DNA of 64,000 nucleotides, from the NCBI RefSeq assembly GCF_002002885.1, contig NZ_CP019510.1:4464001-4528000 (forward strand), read 5' to 3'. The translations under genes and the position numbers were made by a program. The notes below the pieces were generated by a model. The model saw nothing but the letters and a program-made list of their open reading frames with translations, had not been told where the DNA came from and made no database searches. Source of the DNA: Janthinobacterium sp. LM6. Lineage in GTDB: Bacteria > Pseudomonadota > Gammaproteobacteria > Burkholderiales > Burkholderiaceae_D. Shown here piece by piece: positions 1 to 8,508 of this stretch. Position 1 is the stretch's first letter. Every line of letters starts with the position of its first letter.

Positions 1-115
1 GGGTGTACTCGAAACGGGGGAAAGTGTGGCTGCCATCGATGACATAGACTTCAGGAGCGGCAACGGCGGACAGCGAGAAGCCGGCGGCGGCGATAAAAGC
101 GAGCAGTTTTTTCAT
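1..115 (-). CDS. YceI-family periplasmic protein (partial, 3' end outside window)
   Basis: Only the first 38 codons lie inside the window; the gene reads leftward off the edge. The ATG at 115 opens a signal peptide of about 19 residues (MKKLLAFIAAAGFSLSAVA) that ends in an AVA/AP-type cleavage site. The mature start has the pattern VYVIDGSHTFPRFEY, which is the usual first beta strand of YceI-like lipocalin-fold proteins that bind isoprenoid or other lipids in the periplasm. It is divergent from the heme locus to its right. The family call rests on this short segment alone. Confidence 0.7.
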   Translation of the reverse strand, partial: MKKLLAFIAAAGFSLSAVAAPEVYVIDGSHTFPRFEYT

Positions 116-380
116 TGTAGGTTCCTAACAGAAAGTGGAGGATGTCAAAACCGCAACCGGCTGCAGGCGAATGACGGCTGCGGCTGATTGTCTGGCTTCA
201 GTTGCAACAGATTATGCATGGCATGAAGATCGATGTAAAACGGAAAATATACCTAGTTAGTATCGATAAAATCGATAATACATGGCGATATTCTCTGCGA
301 CAGCGCCTTCTGCTGCCGATTATTGTCTGCATTGCCAAAAATATCCAGCGTTATCCGGCGCCTCAGATTGCACCATAGAT

Positions 381-399
381 GAGAATGATTCTTGTTATT
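381..399 (+). promoter_or_regulatory. Fur box upstream of ECF sigma factor gene
   Basis: GAGAATGATTCTTGTTATT matches the 19-bp Fur consensus (GATAATGATAATCATTATC) at 13 of 19 positions by eye. It lies about 50 bp upstream of the preferred sigma-factor start at 450, which suggests iron repression of the heme locus. The rest of 116-449 holds no gene I can support. Confidence 0.65.
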
Positions 400-449
400 A
401 TTTGATGGGCTTGCTATCATGGCTCGTTTTGATCACGGGGACATGCGCG

Positions 450-986
450 GTGCTTGAACGCTATTACCAGGAATTGCTGCGCCTGATTTCGCGCTCCACG
501 GGATGCCGCGACAAGGCACAGGACGTGGTGCAGGAAGCCTACGCCCGCATCCTGGCGCGCGAGCCGCTCGGCGGCGCACCTCCCCTGCAAGGCGGTGCTC
601 CCTCCCTGCACAGCGGCGCGGCGCCCGACAGCGGCCAGCGCGCCCTGCTGTACGTCACGGCGAAAAACATCGCCATCGACGAACAGCGCTTGCGCCAGAG
701 GCGGCCCCATGACGCGCTCGACGAGCCGCACCTGCAGCTGCGCGCGCCGCGTGCCGATGAACCCGAGCAACGGCTGCACGACCGGCAAACCATGGAACGC
801 CTGCTGGCCATCATCGAGGCCCTGCCGCCGCGCTGCCGCCAGGCTTTCGCGCTGTACAAGTTCGATGGCCTGAGCCAGATCGAGATCGCCGCGCAGATGG
901 GTATCTCCGTCAACATGGTGGAAAAACACATCATCAACGGCATGCTCGCCTGTAAAAAAGGCTTGCCCGAGCGGGATACGCTATGA
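450..986 (+). CDS. ECF RNA polymerase sigma factor, FecI/HurI type
   Basis: This is a 178-residue sigma-70 family factor of the iron-starvation ECF group. Region 2 is seen near the N-terminus (YYQELLRLISR then DVVQEAYARIL). Region 4 lies near the C-terminus (LPPRCRQAFALYKFDGLSQ, then EIAAQMGISVNMVEKH), a typical helix-turn-helix. I chose the GTG at 450 because it gives the normal FecI length and has CGGGG about nine bases upstream. An in-frame ATG at 405 and one at 282 exist, but 282 would place the Fur box inside the gene. The stop overlaps the downstream anti-sigma gene by ATGA, so the two are translationally coupled. It probably directs transcription of the heme receptor operon when heme is present, as in Bordetella hurIR-bhuR. 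Confidence 0.88.
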   Translation: MLERYYQELLRLISRSTGCRDKAQDVVQEAYARILAREPLGGAPPLQGGAPSLHSGAAPDSGQRALLYVTAKNIAIDEQRLRQRRPHDALDEPHLQLRAPRADEPEQRLHDRQTMERLLAIIEALPPRCRQAFALYKFDGLSQIEIAAQMGISVNMVEKHIINGMLACKKGLPERDTL

Positions 987-1990
987 AACAGCACATGACA
1001 TCACAAGACACGACGGCCGACGACATCGACTTCCTGGCGGCGCAATGGCTGCTGCGCCGCGACGCGGGCCTGGCCGCGCACGAACTGGCGGCATGGCGGC
1101 AATGGCTGGAAGCGGACCCTCGCCACCAGCAGGCCTGGCAGGCGCTGGCCCGCACCGATGCGCTGCTGGCCAGCCTGCCGGCGCAGCGCGTGGCGGCCTT
1201 CAGCCAGCCCGCCCCGGCGGCGGGCACGCCGTCATCGCTGTTGCAGCGGCTGCGCCAGGCGGCCTCCTTCCCGCCGCGCGGCGCGCTGGCCGGCGGCTGC
1301 CTGCTGCTGTGCGGCCTGCTGGTCTGGCCGCTGGCCGGCCATCTGCAGCGCCCCGGCTTCCAGCACGACTACAGCACGGCGCGCGGCCAGTTCGCCACGC
1401 AAGTCCTGCCCGACGGCAGCCGCATCGAACTCGATAGCGGCAGCGCCGTCGACGTGGCCCTGTACCGCGACCGGCGCAGCGTGCGCCTGCTGCGCGGCCA
1501 GGCCATGTTCCATGTCCACGCCGACCCGGCGCGTCCGTTCCAGGTCATCGCGGGAGCGGCCACGGCGACGGTACTGGGCACGCATTTTTCAGTGCGCCAC
1601 GTGGGCGCCACGACACAGGTGAGCGTGGCGCAAGGCACGGTGCGCGTGGAAAGCGAAGCCGGCGCGCATGCCGCAGTGCTGCGGGCGGGCGACACGGTCA
1701 CCGTCACGCCGCACGGCGTGCAAGCGCTGGCCAGGGTCAGCGCGCAAGCGGTGGGCAACTGGCGTGCCGGGCGCCTCGATTTCGAGGACGCCACCCTGGC
1801 CGAAGCGCTGGCCGAATTCGAGCGCTATGGCGATTCGGGCCTCGTGCTAGACGACCCGGCCCTGGCCGGCCTGCGCCTGAACGGCAGCTTCGACGCCAAG
1901 CTGCCGGCGCAATTTGCCGCCGCCCTGCCCCTGGCCTTGCCCGTGCGCCTGTTGCGCCAGGACGGCAAGCTGCACATTCTCGCCCGCTGA
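983..1990 (+). CDS. FecR-family anti-sigma factor
   Basis: A 335-residue FecR-like protein. The N-terminal 90 residues carry the DUF4880 pattern (DFLAAQWLLRRDAG, then WRQWLEADPRHQQAW) that binds the sigma factor in the cytoplasm. One hydrophobic segment (roughly residues 95-115, GCLLLCGLLVWPLAG) crosses the inner membrane. The periplasmic part contains the FecR core (LPDGSRIELDSGSAVDV, RLLRGQAMFHVHADPARPF, VLGTHFSV) and a C-terminal STN-like tail. It starts with ATG inside the last codons of the sigma gene. Its expected role is to pass the signal from the TonB-dependent receptor, through that receptor's N-terminal signalling domain, to the sigma factor. Confidence 0.9.
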   Translation: MKQHMTSQDTTADDIDFLAAQWLLRRDAGLAAHELAAWRQWLEADPRHQQAWQALARTDALLASLPAQRVAAFSQPAPAAGTPSSLLQRLRQAASFPPRGALAGGCLLLCGLLVWPLAGHLQRPGFQHDYSTARGQFATQVLPDGSRIELDSGSAVDVALYRDRRSVRLLRGQAMFHVHADPARPFQVIAGAATATVLGTHFSVRHVGATTQVSVAQGTVRVESEAGAHAAVLRAGDTVTVTPHGVQALARVSAQAVGNWRAGRLDFEDATLAEALAEFERYGDSGLVLDDPALAGLRLNGSFDAKLPAQFAAALPLALPVRLLRQDGKLHILAR

Positions 1991-2033
1991 TGTATTCCAC
2001 ATGCAGCGAAATAAAATGCATCCGCACGTCAGG

Positions 2034-2052
2034 GTAAATGATACTCATTCGT
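2034..2052 (+). promoter_or_regulatory. Fur box upstream of heme receptor
   Basis: GTAAATGATACTCATTCGT contains the AATGATA and TCATT core of a Fur box; 13 of 19 positions match the consensus by eye. It lies in the short gap between the anti-sigma gene and the receptor, about 40 bp before the ATG. This suggests that Fur and the ECF sigma factor both act on the receptor promoter. Confidence 0.6.
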
Positions 2053-2091
2053 TTTAACTATGAAGGATCACCACACCACCATAGGAAAAAC

Positions 2092-5013
2092 ATGCATATG
2101 ACTCCACCGCGCCCTCCCTTGCACGCCCGCCTGTCTCCCCTCTTCCTGGCCATCGCCCTGGCCTTCGCCACGCCCGCCGTGCATGCCGCCGCCGCGCCGG
2201 CGGCGCAGGTCGAATGGCACATCCCGACGCAGCCCTTGAACCGCGCGCTGAACGAACTGGCGCGCCAGGCCGGCATGGTGCTGCTGGCCGACGCGCGCCT
2301 GACGCAGGGACGGCAAAGCGCGCCGCTGCAAGGCCGGCATTCGCTGCCCGAGGCGCTGCGCCAGCTGCTGGCCGGCAGCGGCCTGCAGGCGCAGCTGCAA
2401 GGCGGCACGACCATCATCATCAGCGCGCCCGCCCCCGTCGCCGCAGGCGCCGTGCAGATCGGCACCCTGCGCGTGAATGGCCAGGGCGGCAGCGGCACGT
2501 TCGAGGCGGACGACACGGATCCGGCGGACCTGCCCTACGTCACGTCCGCATCGTCCGCCTACATCGGGCGCGAGCAGATCGAACGCTTCCGCGGCACCTC
2601 GCCGGCCGACATCTTCAAGGGCGTGGCCGGCGTGCAGGTGGGCGACAGCCGCAACAGCGGCGCCGTCGACGTCAACGTGCGCGGCATGCAGGGCCAGGGC
2701 CGCGTGCCCGTGCTGATCGACGGCAGCCTGCAATCGTCCACCGTCTACCGCGGCTACGCGGGCATCGCCGACCGCAGCTACATCGACCCTGACCTTATCA
2801 GCGCCATCCGCATCGACAAGGGGCCGAACCTGTCGGCGCAAGGCGCGGGCGCCATCGGCGGCATGGTCAGCATGCAGACCCTGCGCCCGGAAGACATCCT
2901 GCGGCCGGGCCAGCGCACGGGCGTGCGCCTGCGCGGCGGCATCCAGGACAACAGCGTCACGGCGCCCGACGATTTCGGCAGCGCGCCGCGCACGCACCGC
3001 AACAAGCTGGGCGACCCGCGCAGCGGCTTTGGCAGCATCGCCGTGGCCACACGCCAGGACGACTACGACCTGGTGGCCGCCGTCAGCCAGCGCAGCATCG
3101 GCAATTATTTTGCCGGCACGCGCGGCTTCGAACGCTATCAGCTGCTCAACGAATGGGGCGACGACAGTGGCGTGACGCAGTTCTTCAAGAAAGGCGACGA
3201 AGTGCTGAACACGGCCAACCGCACCACCTCGGCCCTGCTGAAGGCCAACCTGCGCCTGCCGCACGAGCAGAAACTGGAGCTGGGCTACCGCTATTTCGAC
3301 AGCAGCTATGGCGAAATCATGCCCTCGCAAATCTACCGCAACAGCACCGGCAGCATCCCGCAATGGGACCCCAGCAAGGTGCGCACCAACGCGCTGACGG
3401 CGCGCTACGAGTGGAAGCCGGAAAGCCAGAACCTGATCGACCTGAAGGCCAACCTGTGGCTGACGGACATGCAGAGCAAGTCGCGCAACGGCGACATCTT
3501 CAGCAATCCGCTGGAAGGCAAGACCAATCCGGGCGACCACGAATGCAAGGAATGCGTGGAAGTGCTGTACCTGGCGAAGAACCAGGCGCGCAGGGTCGGC
3601 GCCGACCTGACGAATACCTCGCGCTTCGCCACCGGCATGGGCGCGCTGAAGCTGGACTACGGCCTGTCGCTGCAGAACGAGGATATCGGCCCGGCCGACA
3701 GCGTGCGCATCCTCGACGACGACCTGAACGCCAATCACACGCTGCGCAACGGCAAACGCCATGAGCAAAGCGCCTTCGCCTCGCTGCAGTGGCAGGCGCG
3801 CGACTGGCTGAGTGTCGAGGCGGGCGGGCGCTTCCAGCGCTTCGAGTCGCGCGACCGCAACCGCCGCGCGGAGCAGCAATACCAGCCGCAGGGCTGGCAG
3901 TGGGTCACCATGTGGGACAAGGACGGCGATCAGATCGGCGCCGCGAAATGGTACCAGGATGCGCAGGGCCGGTTCACGCCCGCCACCAATCCCGCGCTGG
4001 TGGGCGGCATGGTGGAAAACTACGGCGCCGAGCCGGCGCCGCTGGACGTCTCCCAGGTCGCCGACTGGAGCGGCAATGACTATGTCTACCGCGACGCCAT
4101 CCCCGGCCTGTTCAGCTACAGCAAGCCGATCCGCCGCAAGGACCACGGATTTGCACCCACGTTTGCACTGACGGCGCGCCTGTCCGACAGCGTCAGCGTG
4201 TTCCTGCGCGACGCGCGCGGCTTGCGCATGCCCAGCCTGTACGAGTCGACGATAGGCTTCTCGGCCACGTATTCATCGCCCTTGAACGCCGAGCGCAGCC
4301 ACAACCGCGAGATCGGCGTGAGCGTGATCAAGGATGGCGTATGGAGCGCCGCCGACAAGCTGCGCCTGCGCGTGGCGTATTTCGACAACGTCACCCACGG
4401 CTACATCACGCGCCGTCCGATTCCCGACTTGCCGGCCTACGCACAGAATTTCTCGATGGCGAATACGGACAAGTACAGCGTCTCGGGCATCGAACTGCAG
4501 TCGTCATATGACCGGGGTAGCGTGTTTGCCGACTTTTCCGGCACCTGGAACCGCAAGACCCTGATCTGCGACGCGGCCACGGCGGCCTATTTGCGCAAGG
4601 CCAGCGAGTGGGAATCGGATATCTGGAACACGCCCGACTGCTCGCCCATCGGCTTTTCCAGTTCCTACGTGAGCAACCATATCCAGCCCAAGCTGAGCGC
4701 CAACCTGACCCTGGGCACGCGCTGGCTGCAGGAAAAACTCACCGTCGGCACGCGCCTGACGCACGTCGGCCATCCGCTGGCGCGCCAGGACGACAAGGCC
4801 GTGTGGCAGTCGTGGACGGGCACCTCGCCGCAGGTGCTGACGCAGGCCTACACCCTGGCCGACCTGTTCGCCAGCTACAAGATCACGCCCAACGCCACCG
4901 TCGACGTAGCGCTGGACAACCTGACGGACCGCTACTACCTCGATCCGCTGACCCTGAGCCTGATGCCGGGACCGGGCCGCACGGCGCGCGTCACCCTCGG
5001 CGTACGTTTCTGA
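2092..5013 (+). CDS. TonB-dependent heme/hemoglobin receptor with N-terminal STN signalling domain
   Basis: An outer-membrane receptor of 973 residues. The signal peptide ends near AVHAAAAPAA. An STN (secretin/TonB short N-terminal) domain follows (IPTQPLNRALNELARQAG; LPEALRQLLAGSGLQ), as expected for a receptor that signals to FecR. The plug domain has IFKGVAGVQVGDSRNSGAVD and VRGMQGQGRVPVLIDG. The barrel contains degenerate forms of the heme-receptor FRAP and NPNL motifs (LRMPSLYE; SPLNAERSHNREIG) and ends in a terminal Phe. The ATG at 2092 is preceded by AGGAAA; a second ATG at 2098 is possible. The heme oxygenase directly downstream supports heme as the ligand. HasR-, PhuR- or BhuR-like would all fit. 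Confidence 0.88.
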   Translation: MHMTPPRPPLHARLSPLFLAIALAFATPAVHAAAAPAAQVEWHIPTQPLNRALNELARQAGMVLLADARLTQGRQSAPLQGRHSLPEALRQLLAGSGLQAQLQGGTTIIISAPAPVAAGAVQIGTLRVNGQGGSGTFEADDTDPADLPYVTSASSAYIGREQIERFRGTSPADIFKGVAGVQVGDSRNSGAVDVNVRGMQGQGRVPVLIDGSLQSSTVYRGYAGIADRSYIDPDLISAIRIDKGPNLSAQGAGAIGGMVSMQTLRPEDILRPGQRTGVRLRGGIQDNSVTAPDDFGSAPRTHRNKLGDPRSGFGSIAVATRQDDYDLVAAVSQRSIGNYFAGTRGFERYQLLNEWGDDSGVTQFFKKGDEVLNTANRTTSALLKANLRLPHEQKLELGYRYFDSSYGEIMPSQIYRNSTGSIPQWDPSKVRTNALTARYEWKPESQNLIDLKANLWLTDMQSKSRNGDIFSNPLEGKTNPGDHECKECVEVLYLAKNQARRVGADLTNTSRFATGMGALKLDYGLSLQNEDIGPADSVRILDDDLNANHTLRNGKRHEQSAFASLQWQARDWLSVEAGGRFQRFESRDRNRRAEQQYQPQGWQWVTMWDKDGDQIGAAKWYQDAQGRFTPATNPALVGGMVENYGAEPAPLDVSQVADWSGNDYVYRDAIPGLFSYSKPIRRKDHGFAPTFALTARLSDSVSVFLRDARGLRMPSLYESTIGFSATYSSPLNAERSHNREIGVSVIKDGVWSAADKLRLRVAYFDNVTHGYITRRPIPDLPAYAQNFSMANTDKYSVSGIELQSSYDRGSVFADFSGTWNRKTLICDAATAAYLRKASEWESDIWNTPDCSPIGFSSSYVSNHIQPKLSANLTLGTRWLQEKLTVGTRLTHVGHPLARQDDKAVWQSWTGTSPQVLTQAYTLADLFASYKITPNATVDVALDNLTDRYYLDPLTLSLMPGPGRTARVTLGVRF

Positions 5014-5048
5014 TTTGATTCATCCTTATAATAGAGAGCAGATATTCC

Positions 5049-5669
5049 ATGCATACAGCAAGCGACAGCACCAGCACCTTGAACGCCGTTCCGATTAACG
5101 CAGTCCCGACCCGCAGCCAGCGCCTGAAAGCCGATACCATGGCCACCCACGACTTGCTCGACCAGCGCATCATGGCCAGCGCGCCGTTTTCCAGCCGCAA
5201 CAATTACGCCCGCTTCCTGCAGGCGCAGTACGCGTTCCTGCGCGACGTCGACGCGCTGTACGACAACGCGCAGCTGGCCGCCCTGCTGCCGGACCTGGAA
5301 CAGCGCCGCCGCTACGCCAGCATCGCGGCCGACCTGCACGACCTGGGCACCGTCCTGCCGGCCGATGCGGCCACGCCGCCGTTCGACGCGCAACTGGACC
5401 TGGCCACGGCGCTGGGCTGGCTGTACGTGAGCGAAGGCTCGAAGCTGGGCGCGGCCATCCTGTATAAACTGGCCGGCAAGATCGGCCTGGACGAGCATCA
5501 TGGCGCGCGCCACCTGGCCGGCCACCCGGACGGGCGCGCGCGCCACTGGCGCGAGTTTACCTCCGTGCTCGATACGGCTGTCCTTGACACCGCCGGGGAA
5601 ACGCGCGTGATCGACGGCGCGCGCGCCGCCTTCCTGCGCATGCATGGCCACGTGGAGGCTTGCGCCTGA
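5049..5669 (+). CDS. Biliverdin-producing heme oxygenase (HemO/BphO-like)
   Basis: A 206-residue all-helical heme oxygenase that opens heme to release iron, CO and biliverdin in the cytoplasm. The proximal histidine is likely in TMATHDLLDQRI, and the glycine-rich distal helix is LYVSEGSKLGAAIL, the GSxLG pattern shared with PigA/HemO and bacteriophytochrome-linked BphO. The first 25 residues are a low-complexity extension. The gene sits 35 bp after the receptor and overlaps the next gene by one base (TGATG), so it belongs to the heme-uptake operon and would process the imported heme. Confidence 0.85.
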   Translation: MHTASDSTSTLNAVPINAVPTRSQRLKADTMATHDLLDQRIMASAPFSSRNNYARFLQAQYAFLRDVDALYDNAQLAALLPDLEQRRRYASIAADLHDLGTVLPADAATPPFDAQLDLATALGWLYVSEGSKLGAAILYKLAGKIGLDEHHGARHLAGHPDGRARHWREFTSVLDTAVLDTAGETRVIDGARAAFLRMHGHVEACA

Positions 5670-6814
5670 TGGAAGAGCCAGTAATCCAGGCCGGCGCGGA
5701 AGCGCATACGGCACGGCTGCGCCGCTGGGCCTGGACGGCCGCCGGCATGCTGATGGTGGCGCTGGGCGTGATCGGCGCCCTGCTGCCCGTCATGCCGACG
5801 ACGATCTTCCTGATCCTGGCGCTGGCCTGCTTCAGCCGCACCTCGCCACGCCTGGAACACTGGCTGCTGCACCACCCGCGCTTCGGCGCGCCGCTGCGCC
5901 AGTGGCGCGAACACCGCGCCGTGTCGCGCCGCGGCAAGGTGCTCGCTTGCCTGGGCATGGCCATCGGCTTTGTCGCCATGTGCCTCGGCCATCCGCCCTG
6001 GTGGGTCATCGTCCTCGTGGCAACGATGGAAATCGCCGTCATCCTCTATCTGCTGCGCCGCCCGGAAGGGCCGGCGCCGGCAGCAGAAAAGACGCCGCCG
6101 GCGGACTGGCACAAGCCGCTGACCATCGCCACGGTCTTCGCCATGCATGGCGCCCTGCTGGGATGGGCCGTGTACCACCGCGCGCCGGCAGCCCCCGTGC
6201 TGGCCATCGCGCCCGACTCCGCGCAGCCGGCCATGCTGCTGTTCCTGCCGGCCGCCGCCCCGCCCCGCCCTCTGGAGCAGAATCTTGCTGAACAGGCCAG
6301 CGCCGCGGCCGCGCCGTCGCGCGCCCTTGCCAAAAAGGCAGCGCCAGCCCTGCCGCAATTCGTGCCGCCGCAGCCGGATGCCGCGCCCATGCCGCCGCAA
6401 GCCGAGGCCATCGCGGCCGTCGCCGAGGTGCGTCCTGCCCCCGTCACGCCGGCACCGGCGGCCACGGCGTCCGTCGCGGCGGCGCCGCCCTCGCCTGCCC
6501 TGCCGCCCGCGCCACAGGAGCTGCGCAGCGGCGTATCGAGCTGGGAAGGCAAGGTTTTGGCGCGCATGGAGCGCTTCCGCCGCTATCCGACGGCGTCGCG
6601 CGCGAAGCAGGAACAGGGCGTGGTGTATCTGCGCTGCCGCATCGACCGCGACGGCCAGGTGCTGGCGGCCGCCATCGAGCGCAGTTCCGGTTCCGCAGCA
6701 CTGGATCAGGCCGCGCTCGACACTTTGCAACGGGCGGCGCCACTGCCGCGCATCCCCAAGGAACGGCCGGAGCCGCTGGAATTATCGATTCCCGTCGAAT
6801 TTTCCATCGGCTGA
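5669..6814 (+). CDS. DUF454 (YbaN-like) membrane domain fused to a TonB C-terminal domain
   Basis: A 381-residue two-part protein. Residues about 12-130 are a DUF454/YbaN inner-membrane domain: helix AAGMLMVALGVIGALLPVMP, the typical MPTTIFLILALACF and RTSPRLEHWLLHHPRFG, then two further helices. After a third region (TIATVFAMHGALLGWAVY, about 152-170) comes a long Pro/Ala-rich spacer of about 110 residues. The last 90 residues form a TonB_C energy-transducing domain (RMERFRRYPTASRAKQEQG, GVVYLRCRIDRDGQVL, IERSSGSAALDQAALD). ATG 5669 was chosen because GGAGG lies ten bases upstream. The most likely role is a dedicated TonB for the heme receptor. No exbB or exbD is visible, so it would need partners elsewhere. 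Confidence 0.82.
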   Translation: MEEPVIQAGAEAHTARLRRWAWTAAGMLMVALGVIGALLPVMPTTIFLILALACFSRTSPRLEHWLLHHPRFGAPLRQWREHRAVSRRGKVLACLGMAIGFVAMCLGHPPWWVIVLVATMEIAVILYLLRRPEGPAPAAEKTPPADWHKPLTIATVFAMHGALLGWAVYHRAPAAPVLAIAPDSAQPAMLLFLPAAAPPRPLEQNLAEQASAAAAPSRALAKKAAPALPQFVPPQPDAAPMPPQAEAIAAVAEVRPAPVTPAPAATASVAAAPPSPALPPAPQELRSGVSSWEGKVLARMERFRRYPTASRAKQEQGVVYLRCRIDRDGQVLAAAIERSSGSAALDQAALDTLQRAAPLPRIPKERPEPLELSIPVEFSIG

Positions 6815-6999
6815 ACGCACAAAAACCGCGTTTACTCTCGCCAAACACCCATATAGACATTATTTGCATATTCAAAGCAAGATTCTGTCGTAGGAGTAAT
6901 AACACGATCGGAGGTATACTACGCAACCGACGTAACAGGCTGGGCGATTTGGCCCCTGCAAGCGCGCCTGTCACGGTCCAATAAAAAAGGAAACACTGC

Positions 7000-7809
7000 A
7001 TGACCACACCACACCGTACGCCGGTGATTCGCATCGATGGCGCAAACAAGACCTTCGCGCTGCCCAAGGGCGAACAATTCCACGCGGTCAAATCGGTCAC
7101 GCTGGAAGTCTATCCCGGTGATATTTTCGGCCTGATCGGCAAGAGCGGCGCCGGCAAATCGACTTTGCTGCGCCTGATTAACCTGCTCGAACGTCCCGAC
7201 AGCGGCACCATTACCGTGGCCGGGCGCGAATTGACCAGCTTGAGCAAGGGCGAACTGCGCGACGCGCGCCAGAATATCGGCATGATTTTCCAGCAATTCA
7301 ATCTGCTGCAAAACGCCAGCGTCTTCGACAACGTCGCCTTTCCGCTGAAAATCCATGGCACCACCAAGGGCGAGCAGATCGCCGCCCGCGTCGAGGAATG
7401 CCTGGCCCTCGTCGGCCTGTCCGACAAGCTGCACAGCTATCCGGCGCAATTGTCCGGCGGGCAGAAACAGCGCGTGGCGATTGCCCGCGCTCTGGCCAGC
7501 CACCCGGACGTGCTGCTGTGCGACGAGCCGACGTCCGCGCTGGACGCGGAAACGACGCGCGCCCTGCTCGACACCTTGCGCGACATCAATGCGCGCCTGG
7601 GCGTGACCATCGTCATCGTCAGCCATGAGCTGTCGGTGCTGGGCGCCATCTGCAACCGCGTCGCCGTCGTGGAAAGCGGCGCCATCGCCGAACAATTCGA
7701 CTTGAGCGACACGGCCACCCCGCGCAAGACGGCGCTGGGACGCGAGCTGGCTTATTACGGCACCGAGGCGTTTGAAGCCACCGCATGGAAGGATGCAACA
7801 CATGTTTGA
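7000..7809 (+). CDS. metN: Methionine ABC transporter ATP-binding protein MetN
   Basis: A 269-residue ABC ATPase that powers methionine import at the inner membrane. It has Walker A GKSGAGKST (about 48-56), Q-loop FQQFNLLQ, signature LSGGQKQRVAIARAL, Walker B VLLCDEPTSALD and switch SHE. The sequence and the neighbours metI and metQ fit MetN. E. coli MetN is about 343 residues and ends in a regulatory NIL/ACT-like domain; here that domain is missing and only a 50-residue tail follows the ATPase. The stop overlaps metI by eight bases. AAAAAGGAAA upstream of the ATG is a good ribosome binding site. Confidence 0.9.
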   Translation: MTTPHRTPVIRIDGANKTFALPKGEQFHAVKSVTLEVYPGDIFGLIGKSGAGKSTLLRLINLLERPDSGTITVAGRELTSLSKGELRDARQNIGMIFQQFNLLQNASVFDNVAFPLKIHGTTKGEQIAARVEECLALVGLSDKLHSYPAQLSGGQKQRVAIARALASHPDVLLCDEPTSALDAETTRALLDTLRDINARLGVTIVIVSHELSVLGAICNRVAVVESGAIAEQFDLSDTATPRKTALGRELAYYGTEAFEATAWKDATHV

Positions 7810-8476
7810 AGAATCGATCAATAACGTCATCAACCTGCTGCCGGAAATCTGGGTGGCGCTGGGCCAGACCATGACCATGCTGGGCATCGGCCTGACGGCC
7901 GCCATCCTGATCGGCGGCCCGCTGGGCATTTTGCTGTTCCTCGTCTCGGAAGGCCAGTCGCTGGAAAACCGCCCGCTGTCGACGATACTCGGCTGGCTGG
8001 TCAATACCGTGCGCAGCTTCCCCTTCATCATCCTGCTCGTCGCCCTGACGCCGTTTACGCGCATCATCGCGGGCACCTCGATCGGCCCGCTGGCCGCCAG
8101 CGTGCCGCTGTCGTTCGCCGCCATTCCCTACCTGGCGCGCCTGGTGGAACAGAACCTGCGCGAAGTGCCGCGCGGCGTGATCGAGGCGGCGCACGCCATG
8201 GGCGCCTCGGAAATGCAGATCATCTTCCGCGTGCTGCTGGTGGAAGCGCGCTCCGGTCTGGTGCTGGCCCTGACCGTGCTGTCGATCAGCTTCCTGTCGT
8301 ATTCGGCCGTGGCCGGCGTGGTGGGCGGCGGCGGCATCGGCGACCTGGCCATCCGCTACGGCTACTACCGCTTCGAGACGGACATCATGGTCGCCACCGT
8401 GGCCATCCTGATCGTGCTGGTGCAAACCATCCAGTTCGCCGGCACGCGCATCGCCAAGCGCCTCGACAAACGTTAA
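7802..8476 (+). CDS. metI: Methionine ABC transporter permease MetI
   Basis: A 224-residue permease with about five membrane helices and the conserved EAA-type cytoplasmic loop (EAAHAMGASEMQIIFRVLL) that docks with the ATPase. The N-terminal segments (LLPEIWVALGQTMTMLGIGL, PLGILLFLV) and GWLVNTVRSFPFIILL are typical of MetI. It starts inside the end of metN and ends 32 bp before metQ, forming a metNIQ operon. Confidence 0.92.
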   Translation: MFEESINNVINLLPEIWVALGQTMTMLGIGLTAAILIGGPLGILLFLVSEGQSLENRPLSTILGWLVNTVRSFPFIILLVALTPFTRIIAGTSIGPLAASVPLSFAAIPYLARLVEQNLREVPRGVIEAAHAMGASEMQIIFRVLLVEARSGLVLALTVLSISFLSYSAVAGVVGGGGIGDLAIRYGYYRFETDIMVATVAILIVLVQTIQFAGTRIAKRLDKR

Positions 8477-8508
8477 TTCATATTCAGTATTTCAGTACAA
8501 GGAAAAGC

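Noticed and set aside
2068..4146. Minus-strand open frame (about 692 codons) opposite the heme receptor
   Set aside because: Antisense shadow with Ala/His/Arg-rich nonsense translation.
6815..6999. Possible SAM or other methionine riboswitch before metN
   Set aside because: The 185-bp leader shows no recognisable S-box or SAM-II core. I cannot support more than an ordinary promoter region.
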